From Desulfobacterales bacterium (lineage in GTDB: Bacteria > Desulfobacterota > Desulfobulbia > Desulfobulbales > BM004), in contig JAUXHH010000013.1 in NCBI GenBank assembly GCA_030621655.1, positions 1-16,106 of the forward strand: a stretch of DNA of 16,106 bases, given 5' to 3'. Below are positions 1 through 5,792 of the stretch, in pieces. The translations under genes and the position numbers were made by a program. Within the stretch, counting starts at the first letter, position 1, and every line of letters begins with the position of its first letter. The notes under the pieces were generated by a model. The model did no database searches, had not been told where the DNA came from, and saw only the letters and a program-made list of their open reading frames with translations.

Positions 1-338
1 TATAAGCCGAATTCTGTACCCGCATGCGGGCCATGATCATTTTTCTTGGATGCCGGTCACCCGGCACCTCCTGCGATCTACCCGGAAACATCGGACGGGC
101 AGCCCTCAAACGTTTCCCTATTTGATCTTGCTTCGGGTGGGGTTTGCCCTGCCTTTCATGTCACCATGAAAGCGGTGAGCTCTTACCTCACCATTTCACC
201 CTTACCCGCCAAAGACGGGCGGTGTATTTTCTGTGGCACTTTCCCCCGATCACTCGGAGTTCGCGTTACGAACCACCCTGCCCTGTGAAGTTCGGACTTT
301 CCTCTGGCCCAAGGACCAGCGATCATGCGCCCACTCCA
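1..338 (-). ncRNA. rnpB: RNase P RNA, bacterial type A-like (3' end cut by window)
   Basis: This is the catalytic RNA of RNase P, which removes 5' leaders from tRNA precursors. Read on the minus strand it has the family's conserved blocks: GAGGAAAGTCCG (293-304), ACAGGGCAGGGTGG just after it, GGAAAGTGCCACAGAAAA and ATACACCGCC (about 218-243), and ACAGAATTCGGCTTATA at the 3' end (1-17). Helix P2 can be seen: CATGATC near the 5' end (about 322-328) pairs with GATCATG at 32-38. The 5' end is placed about seven bases downstream of the -10 at 345-350. The outer 3' strand of P1 should lie just left of base 1, so the gene is slightly incomplete here. The long-range CCGAA/TTCGG pairing replaces the more usual CCGGG/CCCGG, a compensated change. 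No protein reading of this stretch is credible. Confidence 0.95.
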
Positions 339-344
339 TATTTC

Positions 345-373
345 ATAGTAAGAGTTTGGGGGTACTGTGTAAA
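345..373 (-). promoter_or_regulatory. rnpB promoter, sigma-70 type
   Basis: On the minus strand, TTTACA (368-373) and TACTAT (345-350) are separated by exactly 17 bases. The predicted start near 338 coincides with the expected 5' end of RNase P RNA, which supports both calls. The promoter lies outside the upstream 46-codon ORF, so rnpB can be expressed independently of the zinc-ribbon gene. Confidence 0.7.
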
Positions 374-383
374 GTGATTTCGC

Positions 384-524
384 TTATTGCTGCAGATGAT
401 TACCAATAGCATGGTTAAGGATATTTCTTACCTGCCTGGGGGACAGGTCCTGGAAATATTCCTGCAAAGCCTCGTCAGGAAGTTTTTTGACCAGAACATC
501 AGGAACTCCGGCAGCCTGACTCAT
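384..524 (-). CDS. Possible 46-aa small protein between the zinc-ribbon gene and rnpB
   Basis: An ATG-to-TAA ORF of 46 residues starts MSQAAGVPDVLVKKLPDEAL and ends GNHLQQ. I do not recognise it. The composition looks protein-like: amphipathic, with K, D, E, Q and L, and a predicted helical middle. It is in the same frame as the zinc-ribbon gene upstream, whose TGA stop at 552-554 is followed by 56 sense codons before TAA. It could be a separate small protein, or a C-terminal extension severed by (or read through) the TGA. Against it, no good Shine-Dalgarno precedes the ATG. The stop lies just before the rnpB -35 box. Existence as a gene is uncertain. Confidence 0.35.
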   Translation of the reverse strand: MSQAAGVPDVLVKKLPDEALQEYFQDLSPRQVRNILNHAIGNHLQQ

Positions 525-551
525 TATATCAGAATTGCATCCGGCCGGGGT

Positions 552-1271
552 TCACTCCTCAGTGGTCTCCGGATCATGAAAAAGGATGCGTTGGCAGATA
601 GGGCAGCTGAGCATCCTGTCTCCTTTCAAAATATTATTAAAATGCTGGGGAGGAATACTCATAAAACATCCCTGACAAACGCCTTTGATTACTCCGACAA
701 CTGCTTTGCCGTTTCGCCGGGTACGAAGCATATCATAATTTCTCAGAACTGCAGTATCAATATGTTTTGCCATGGCTTTACGCTTTTTAACAATTTTTTT
801 CTTTTTTCTTTCTATTTTTGCAGATTGCTTCTTGGCTTTGGCACTTTCCTCGTCCAGGGCCATTTTCTCATCCGCTGTCAGATTCTCCTGCTCAGCCATA
901 ATTTTACTATTGGCTTCACTGGTCTCCATAAGACTGACAATTTCCTCTTCCTTCTCCTTCATGTTTTTCTTGGAGTCTTCAATCTCTTTCAACAAACTCT
1001 GGTACTCACGGTTTGTCTGCACCTGCATCATTTTAGACTGACGCTCTTTAATCCGGTTTATCTCGTCAGAAAGTTCTGCTTCAAATTCCCGCCGCTGTGC
1101 TTCTGCTGCTTCAATTTTATCCTTCAATTCAATGATGGATGCCTGGCGTTCATCAAATGCCTCTACTCTTTTTGCAAGCTCATCCTGCTCAGAATTGATT
1201 TCAGCATCAAACATGGCGATTTCCAGATCAATTACCTGCAGTTCTGTCAACTGCTTAATCTCTTCATTCAA
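552..1271 (-). CDS. C4-type zinc-ribbon, coiled-coil protein (DUF164/COG1579 family)
   Basis: A 239-aa protein. Residues about 5-175 form a long charged coiled coil with almost no proline. The C-terminus is a zinc ribbon with CQGC at 199-202 and CPIC at 223-226. This is the layout of the DUF164/COG1579 family, thought to bind nucleic acid or act as a scaffold; its biochemical role is not settled. The start is a TTG at 1269-1271, chosen because GAGGAG sits seven bases upstream; the nearby ATG is out of frame. It lies 95 bp downstream of the Nif3-family gene and upstream of rnpB, a grouping I recall from other deltaproteobacteria, so co-transcription with nif3 is likely. A continuous frame runs on beyond its TGA (see the 46-aa ORF). 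Confidence 0.9.
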   Translation of the reverse strand: MNEEIKQLTELQVIDLEIAMFDAEINSEQDELAKRVEAFDERQASIIELKDKIEAAEAQRREFEAELSDEINRIKERQSKMMQVQTNREYQSLLKEIEDSKKNMKEKEEEIVSLMETSEANSKIMAEQENLTADEKMALDEESAKAKKQSAKIERKKKKIVKKRKAMAKHIDTAVLRNYDMLRTRRNGKAVVGVIKGVCQGCFMSIPPQHFNNILKGDRMLSCPICQRILFHDPETTEE

Positions 1272-1366
1272 TGGTTGTCTCCTCGATAGCTAACGTTGTT
1301 TTACGACTCTTAATTTGTCTGTTGTATTGATTTCTGCATCACCGTATGTATCTACAGTTATATTTC

Positions 1367-2239
1367 TTAAACCCCGGGTTGATGGTAAGTAAAAGGATCC
1401 TGCTGCTTTGCAGAAGGCTGAACCGGGATACTCATCCCTCTTTCAGCAAAAATACCCTCAAGCATTTTAACCAACGATTTTACAACCGGGTTCTCCGTAG
1501 CAAAATGGCCTGCATCAATGATACAGAAACCAGAGGCCTCAGCCCATCTTGCCGTACTGTGCTTTACTTCACCTGTTATATATACTTGCGCTCCCCTGGC
1601 TAACGCTGCTTCCGCCAATTCAGAGCCACTGCCGCCACACACTGCCACAGTGCTTATGTCCGCAGGTATCCGGCCTGCCACACGCAGGGCCGGCAAATTA
1701 AAAACGGCGCACAGGCGCTCAATAAATGCTTTACGGCTCAAAGTTTCGGCAAGACGGCCAACGCGCCCGAACCCGATATCTAAAGCTGCGGGACTCTCTG
1801 CTGCATCCTGATCATTACCAGTTGGAGCAAGAACCCTTGCATCCACCATGCCCAGGCTGGTGGCAAGTACATCATTCACTCCGCCGACAGCCTGGTCCAG
1901 ATTTGAATGACAGCCTATTACCGATATTTCATTCTTCAGCGCCTGGCTTAGAAACCTGCCCTGTGGCTGATTAATATATATTGCTTTTAAGGGGTTAAAA
2001 ATGAGGGGATGATGGGTAATGATGCAGTCAGCGGCGCATTCCTTGGTCTCGGCAAGTACTTCTTCTGTAGGGTCAAGCGCCACAAGGACACCCTGTATCT
2101 GCTTGCCGGGATCTCCTACCATCAAACCGACATTGTCCCATTGTTCCGCCAGGCCGAAAGCAGCGATCTTATCCAGGATTTCAAGCAAGTCTTTTACAGT
2201 TAAATTTGTTCCCATCTCACGCCGAAAGGATGCTGTCAT
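1367..2239 (-). CDS. Nif3-like dinuclear metal-centre protein (YbgI/YqfO family)
   Basis: A 290-aa cytoplasmic protein of the NIF3 family, which forms hexameric toroids with a two-metal site. Annotations as GTP cyclohydrolase 1 type 2 are transferred and rest on limited evidence. Metal-site motifs are present: HHPLIF at 76-81, HSNLD at 111-115 and GHFATE at 244-249, plus GEVKH at 223-227. The N-terminal WDNVGLM (35-40) is typical. At 290 aa it is between short YbgI (about 247) and long YqfO (about 370) and lacks the large PII-like insert of the latter. Two starts are possible: ATG at 2239, or ATG at 2215 (MGTNLTVKDL), which fits the family N-terminus better. Neither has a strong Shine-Dalgarno, and the first begins 14 bases after a terminator-like hairpin. 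Confidence 0.9.
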   Translation of the reverse strand: MTASFRREMGTNLTVKDLLEILDKIAAFGLAEQWDNVGLMVGDPGKQIQGVLVALDPTEEVLAETKECAADCIITHHPLIFNPLKAIYINQPQGRFLSQALKNEISVIGCHSNLDQAVGGVNDVLATSLGMVDARVLAPTGNDQDAAESPAALDIGFGRVGRLAETLSRKAFIERLCAVFNLPALRVAGRIPADISTVAVCGGSGSELAEAALARGAQVYITGEVKHSTARWAEASGFCIIDAGHFATENPVVKSLVKMLEGIFAERGMSIPVQPSAKQQDPFTYHQPGV

Positions 2240-2252
2240 TTATCACAAAGAA

Positions 2253-2285
2253 AAAAGGCACACCTCTTTTTCAGGTGTACCTTTT
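2253..2285. terminator. Bidirectional hairpin terminator
   Basis: AAAAGG-C-ACACCT pairs with AGGTGT-A-CCTTTT across a 7-base loop (12 pairs, one C/A mismatch). On the minus strand the 3' arm runs into CCTTTTTTC, a good intrinsic terminator. It begins four bases after the stop of the 37-codon ORF and ends 14 bases before the first possible nif3 start, so it should separate the tRNA side from nif3. Confidence 0.65.
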
Positions 2286-2288
2286 CTT

Positions 2289-2402
2289 TCAATCAAGAAA
2301 ACTGTCTGCGGCTTCTCCCTTGAGAATGAACCTCCACGGCCACTCCTTCAGTCGATAGAACCTTGAATCCACAATTTTATTACTATCTACCTGCCATTTC
2401 AT
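2289..2402 (-). CDS. Possible 37-aa small protein upstream of nif3
   Basis: An ATG ORF of 37 residues starting MKWQVDSNKIVDSRFYRLKE and ending GEAADSFLD. It is not recognised. It is charged and aromatic (W-P-W at 22-24), without a membrane segment or signal peptide. An in-frame TAA lies three codons upstream of the ATG, so this is the only start. The best support is position: its TGA is followed after three bases by an intrinsic terminator on the same strand. Against it, there is no visible Shine-Dalgarno, and the length is within reach of chance. It might also be the tail of a decayed longer gene. Confidence 0.35.
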   Translation of the reverse strand: MKWQVDSNKIVDSRFYRLKEWPWRFILKGEAADSFLD

Positions 2403-2424
2403 TTTGTATTATTGCAATAGGCTC

Positions 2425-2459
2425 AAAAACTGCATATTGATACCCGGCAGGGCAATGCA
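2425..2459 (-). terminator. Possible weak terminator downstream of tRNA-Ile2
   Basis: On the minus strand TGCA-TTG-CCC pairs with GGG-CAA-TGCA with small bulges on the 3' side, followed by GTTTTTG. The stem is imperfect and the T-run short, so it may end only part of the tRNA transcript. Confidence 0.3.
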
Positions 2460-2510
2460 TACAGTCAAAAGCTCAATTATTGATAAAATACAATGGATGG
2501 ACAGCTTAGC

Positions 2511-2587
2511 TGGTGGGCCTACCTGGACTCGAACCAGGGACCGACCGGTTATGAGCCGGTGGCTCTAGCCAACTGAGCTATAGGCCC
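2511..2587 (-). tRNA. tRNA-Ile2, anticodon CAU (lysidine-modified)
   Basis: A complete 77-nt cloverleaf with encoded CCA. Acceptor GGGCCTA pairs with TAGGCCC; D arm GCTC/GAGC; anticodon stem ACCGG/CCGGT around CTCATAA; T arm CCTGG TTCGAGT CCAGG; discriminator A. The CAT anticodon could mean Met, but C4-G69 and C5-G68 in the acceptor and the CGGCTCATAACCG-type anticodon arm match tRNA-Ile2, whose C34 is changed to lysidine by TilS to read AUA. Elongator tRNA-Met normally has a different acceptor. The identity is inferred from these bases; the tRNA itself is certain. Confidence 0.93.
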
Positions 2588-2609
2588 ATCCCAAAAAACC
2601 GAATTTATT

Positions 2610-2638
2610 TTATTACCCCAGGCAATTTTTTTTGTCAA
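2610..2638 (-). promoter_or_regulatory. tRNA-Ile2 promoter
   Basis: On the minus strand a perfect TTGACA (2633-2638) and TAATAA (2610-2615) are 17 bases apart, with the predicted start about 16 bases before the mature tRNA 5' end. No GC-rich discriminator of the stringent type is evident in the AT-rich leader. The 2639-2807 stretch to its right is AT-rich and I see no gene in it. Confidence 0.72.
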
Positions 2639-2807
2639 CTGCTAAATCGTTAAATTTTAAATGGGATTTGCTATCGCTTCACCACTGATGCAAATAAAAT
2701 CGTTTCTTTTAACCGTCTCCATGCTGTAAGTTAAATATTTGAATATTTCTGACAGCCTATTTCCTGTTTTTTAATTATCACTTTTCCTGCTTCTAAATTA
2801 CGGCTTT

Positions 2808-2813
2808 TATAAT
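2808..2813 (+). promoter_or_regulatory. Possible -10 box for the M48 peptidase-surE operon
   Basis: A perfect TATAAT lies 17 bases before the TTG start. The -35 position (about 2785-2790) has no good match. If used, the leader would be only about ten bases, consistent with the missing Shine-Dalgarno. Confidence 0.35.
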
Positions 2814-2830
2814 CACAATCGGTCACAACC

Positions 2831-4666
2831 TTGATCTACAACAACCTTCTCTACCTCATCACAGTCATCATCATATTCTCTACCGGAAGTATTCCGGATG
2901 CGCCGCAAATCCCCTTCACTGCAGCCTTAATTATTTTCTTGGCAAAGGGAGGCGCATATCATTATCTCCTCCACCATGCCTACTCCAAAGGGCGGGTCTC
3001 CAACGACAAGCAATATTTTGCCATTGAACAGAAATTTTCACTTCTCGCTATTTTCATTTTTGCCATTGATGTCTATCTGCTTGATATAAAGTATTACTTT
3101 TCCTTTCTCTCCTTAAACGAAAATTTGCCTGTATTACTGAGCCTAGGTGGTCTTGCTCTGTTTTTCTTTTATCTTTCTCTGCTGTGGCTTGCTGCCAGAA
3201 AAAATTACCGGGGAATTTTCGGTCGGCACTATTCTGCCAAAGAGTTTGTCATTAACAATATTAAATTTAATCTTCCCATAGTCCTGCCCTGGCTCATTAT
3301 CAATTTCATTGCTGACTTTCTCAAAATTCTGCCTTTTCCACTGACAAAAATGCTTGCATCTTCAGAATGGGGGGAACCCATTCTGTTGCTGCTTTTCTTT
3401 CTCCTGTTGGCTGTTATTTTTCCTGTGCTCATAAAAAATCTTTGGAATTGCCAAACAATGCCGGATGGTCCTGCCCGTGCCCATATGGAAGAATTCTGCC
3501 GACAGCAGAACTTCAGATACACGGACATCATGCTTTGGCCTCTGTACGAAGGAAAAATGTTAACAGCAGGAGTTATGGGTCTGTCGAAAAGATACAGGTA
3601 CCTTCTCATCACCCCGGCTTTACTGGAAGCCTTAACGCCTTATGAAATAGAAGCTGTCCTGGCCCATGAGATCGGCCATGTAAAAAAGCATCATCTGCAG
3701 CTTTACCTCTTGCTTTTTCTGGGTTTCGGACTTGTGGCCAGCCTGATCGCCAGCCCCCTTCTCTATCTGCTTTTAAACTCAAACTTTTTTTACCACATTA
3801 TCAATGCAACAAGGATAGACCCTGAAGCCGCTTTAACTTTCTGGGGTGTGGCACCAATGTTTGTCATCATGGTTGTCTACTTCCGCTATATATTTGGTTT
3901 CTTCATGCGAAACTTTGAGCGGCAGGCAGACACGCAGGTATTTAAGGCGCTTGGTGACAGTACACCCCTGATCAGTTCCCTGGAAAAAATTGCCTGGTTG
4001 AGCGGCAATATCCGTGACAAACCCAGCTGGCATCACTTCGGTATCGGCCAGCGGGTTGACTTTCTGGAAAAATGCAGCAGAAACAAGTCATTAATTGCCC
4101 GTCATGACCGCAAAATTTATGGCAGCCTCATCCTTTTTATTGTTCTGCTTGCATTCAGCGGCGGAATAATCTGGAACATGCCCATGGAGCTTGACGATGA
4201 GGCGAATATTAAATTTGTTGAAGCTGTATTACAGCAAAAATCGCACCGGGAACCGAATAAAGCCATCTGGCACCGGCTGACAGGAGATCTTAAACAGGAA
4301 CTGGACAAGGATGCAGAGTCACTGGCTGCTTACGAAAAAGCCCTGGCCCTGGAACCGGACAACCCCGAAACCTTGAATAATTTAGCCTGGCTTCTTATAA
4401 CTGCCGGTGACCCCACTGTCCCTGATCCTGAGCGAGCATTATTTCTGGCCGTACAATCGTCCTCGTTAAGGCCGACAGCCGGGCATATTCTGGACACCCT
4501 GGCAGCAGCCTACTGGGCCAATAATATGCTCAAAGAGGCGCTGGAAACTGAAGATAAAGCCATTGGCTATGATCCGACCAACCACATTTTCTACAGGCGT
4601 CAAATGAAATTTTTCCTTGATAATAAATGGCCTGCAGACCTGGAAGGCTGGAGCAGACAAAAATAA
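2831..4666 (+). CDS. Membrane M48-family zinc metallopeptidase with C-terminal TPR domain
   Basis: A 611-aa integral membrane protease. Hydrophobic segments occur at about 5-16, 29-40, 68-85, 100-121, 147-165, 182-202, 290-316, 338-357 and 430-447. The catalytic zinc site is HEIGH at 279-283, with the third ligand in ERQAD at 363-367, as in M48 (HtpX/Ste24) enzymes. Residues about 475-600 are two or more TPR-like helix pairs (YEKALALEPDNPETLNNLAW, then ALETEDKAIGYDP), a likely docking surface. The family does membrane-protein quality control; the substrate here is unknown. The start is a TTG: an in-frame TAA lies upstream and the first internal ATG is near residue 173, which would cut off several membrane segments. 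surE follows 25 bp later. Confidence 0.88.
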   Translation: MIYNNLLYLITVIIIFSTGSIPDAPQIPFTAALIIFLAKGGAYHYLLHHAYSKGRVSNDKQYFAIEQKFSLLAIFIFAIDVYLLDIKYYFSFLSLNENLPVLLSLGGLALFFFYLSLLWLAARKNYRGIFGRHYSAKEFVINNIKFNLPIVLPWLIINFIADFLKILPFPLTKMLASSEWGEPILLLLFFLLLAVIFPVLIKNLWNCQTMPDGPARAHMEEFCRQQNFRYTDIMLWPLYEGKMLTAGVMGLSKRYRYLLITPALLEALTPYEIEAVLAHEIGHVKKHHLQLYLLLFLGFGLVASLIASPLLYLLLNSNFFYHIINATRIDPEAALTFWGVAPMFVIMVVYFRYIFGFFMRNFERQADTQVFKALGDSTPLISSLEKIAWLSGNIRDKPSWHHFGIGQRVDFLEKCSRNKSLIARHDRKIYGSLILFIVLLAFSGGIIWNMPMELDDEANIKFVEAVLQQKSHREPNKAIWHRLTGDLKQELDKDAESLAAYEKALALEPDNPETLNNLAWLLITAGDPTVPDPERALFLAVQSSSLRPTAGHILDTLAAAYWANNMLKEALETEDKAIGYDPTNHIFYRRQMKFFLDNKWPADLEGWSRQK

Positions 4667-4691
4667 AACTTTTACGCACAAGGGACGATAT

Positions 4692-5453
4692 ATGAAACGT
4701 ATCCTGGTAACCAATGATGACGGGGTTCACGCCCCCGGCCTGCAAATCCTTTTCAGCAAAGTACAGAAATTAGGCAGACCAGTCATTATCGCCCCGGACC
4801 GTGACAACAGTGCGGCCTCCCACTCATTGACCATGAACAGACCCCTGCGGGTCAGGAAACTCGACAAAGATGTCTATTCCATTGACGGCACACCAACGGA
4901 TTGCGTCACAATTGGTGTTGGCAAAATACTGGCCGAGAAACCGGACCTTTTGATCTCAGGCATTAACCCGGGCGCCAACCTGGGCGATGATGTGAGCTAC
5001 TCGGGCACGGTATCGGCAGCCATTGAGGCCACCATGCTCGGCATACCCTCAATAGCTCTGTCCCTGGCCCTGTCAGATGAAACGCCACTTTATTATGAAA
5101 CTGCAGCTGACTTTGGGGTGAAGCTTGCCGCCCTAATACTGGAGAGAGGGCTGCCGCAGGACACCTTGCTCAATGTCAATGTGCCAAACACGGCTACAGA
5201 TAAAATTGATGGGGTGGCATTTACCAGGAGAGGCAGGAGGCTTTATGAAGATGCCATCAAGGAGACCTACGACCCGTGGGGACGAAAACATTACTGGATA
5301 GGCGGCGGTACTCCGTCATTCGATGCAGATGAAGACACTGATTCGGCCGCCATAAGTGTAAACAAGATTTCCATAACACCCATGCATCTTGATCCAACTA
5401 ACTACGACGCTCTCAAATTTCTGCAAAAAGACTGGAGTGATCTGCTAAAATAA
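4692..5453 (+). CDS. surE: 5'/3'-nucleotidase SurE
   Basis: A 253-aa survival protein E, a metal-dependent phosphatase of nucleoside 5'- and 3'-monophosphates linked to stationary-phase survival. The diagnostic N-terminus MKRILVTNDDGVHAPG carries the metal-binding DD at 9-10. The other site residues are in DNSAAS (38-43, Ser40) and SGIN (89-92, Asn92), followed by PGANLGDDVSYSGTVSAA, all standard for the family. Length is normal (about 250). The start was moved to the ATG at 4692 because AGGGA lies eight bases upstream and family members begin exactly here; a longer frame overlaps the peptidase stop. The short gap and shared strand imply an operon with the M48 gene. Confidence 0.96.
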   Translation: MKRILVTNDDGVHAPGLQILFSKVQKLGRPVIIAPDRDNSAASHSLTMNRPLRVRKLDKDVYSIDGTPTDCVTIGVGKILAEKPDLLISGINPGANLGDDVSYSGTVSAAIEATMLGIPSIALSLALSDETPLYYETAADFGVKLAALILERGLPQDTLLNVNVPNTATDKIDGVAFTRRGRRLYEDAIKETYDPWGRKHYWIGGGTPSFDADEDTDSAAISVNKISITPMHLDPTNYDALKFLQKDWSDLLK

Positions 5454-5524
5454 ACATCATTCCTAAAAAGCGAAACTTAGAGGCAACTTCAGCTGATCCA
5501 GTGAAGAAACTAAATGAAACATGC

Positions 5525-5705
5525 TTTATGTTTTGCCATTTCACGCAGCCGAGCAGCAGAGTAATGAGAGGATAAGCGATTCGGCGGAGCGTAGCGACTT
5601 TCCGAAGCGCACTCTCTTTACGAGTAGCGCAGGGTAGCCGAAGGCCAAGTGGGCGGCTGTCTTTTCTTTTGGTTCGTTTTCTTTGGACAAGCAAAGAAAA
5701 TGAAC
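5525..5705. repeat. Structured intergenic repeat element
   Basis: About 180 bp of GC-richer sequence after surE. It contains TTCGGC (5580-5585) matching GCCGAA (5637-5642), an inner hairpin GCGCACTC (5607-5614)/GAGTAGCGC (5622-5630), and a long hairpin GTTCGTTTTCTTTG (5672-5685)/CAAAGAAAATGAAC (5692-5705) with 14 pairs, one of them a wobble. I recall near-identical intergenic sequences, with the ending CTTTTCTTTTGG...ACAAGCAAAGAAAA, in many proteobacterial genomes, where they often give spurious hypothetical proteins. That is memory, not a search. The left boundary is uncertain. The antisense 93-codon frame here is probably such an artefact. Confidence 0.55.
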
Positions 5706-5739
5706 ATATAGAACCTGATAATTTTATTGAAAGAATAAA

Positions 5740-5772
5740 AAAAGCCGACCACAGGAACTATGGCCGGCTTTT
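5740..5772. terminator. Bidirectional terminator between surE and the OmpA-family gene
   Basis: AAAAGCCG-A-CCA pairs with TGG-C-CGGCTTTT around a nine-base loop, with one A/C mismatch. On the minus strand the stem ends in TTTTTTTATTC, 20 bases beyond the OmpA-family stop; on the plus strand it ends in TTTTATC, serving the surE operon. Confidence 0.85.
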
Positions 5773-5792
5773 ATCATTTATTCTGTTGTTAC

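Noticed and set aside
518..554. Selenocysteine read-through at the TGA of the zinc-ribbon gene
   Set aside because: No SECIS-like hairpin with a proper apical loop follows the TGA within the needed distance, and the family is not known to use selenocysteine.
387..1289. 300-codon plus-strand ORF opposite the zinc-ribbon gene
   Set aside because: It is the antisense shadow of a convincing coiled-coil zinc-ribbon protein; its Phe/Leu/Cys richness comes from reading Glu/Lys codons backwards.
2511..2587. Elongator tRNA-Met instead of tRNA-Ile2
   Set aside because: The CAT anticodon allows it, but the C4-G69/C5-G68 pairs and the anticodon arm fit tRNA-Ile2; modification status cannot be seen in DNA.
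5413..5694. 93-codon minus-strand ORF after surE
   Set aside because: It overlaps the surE C-terminus in antisense and otherwise reads the structured repeat; basic, low-similarity composition and no ribosome site. It looks like the known artefact of translating this repeat.
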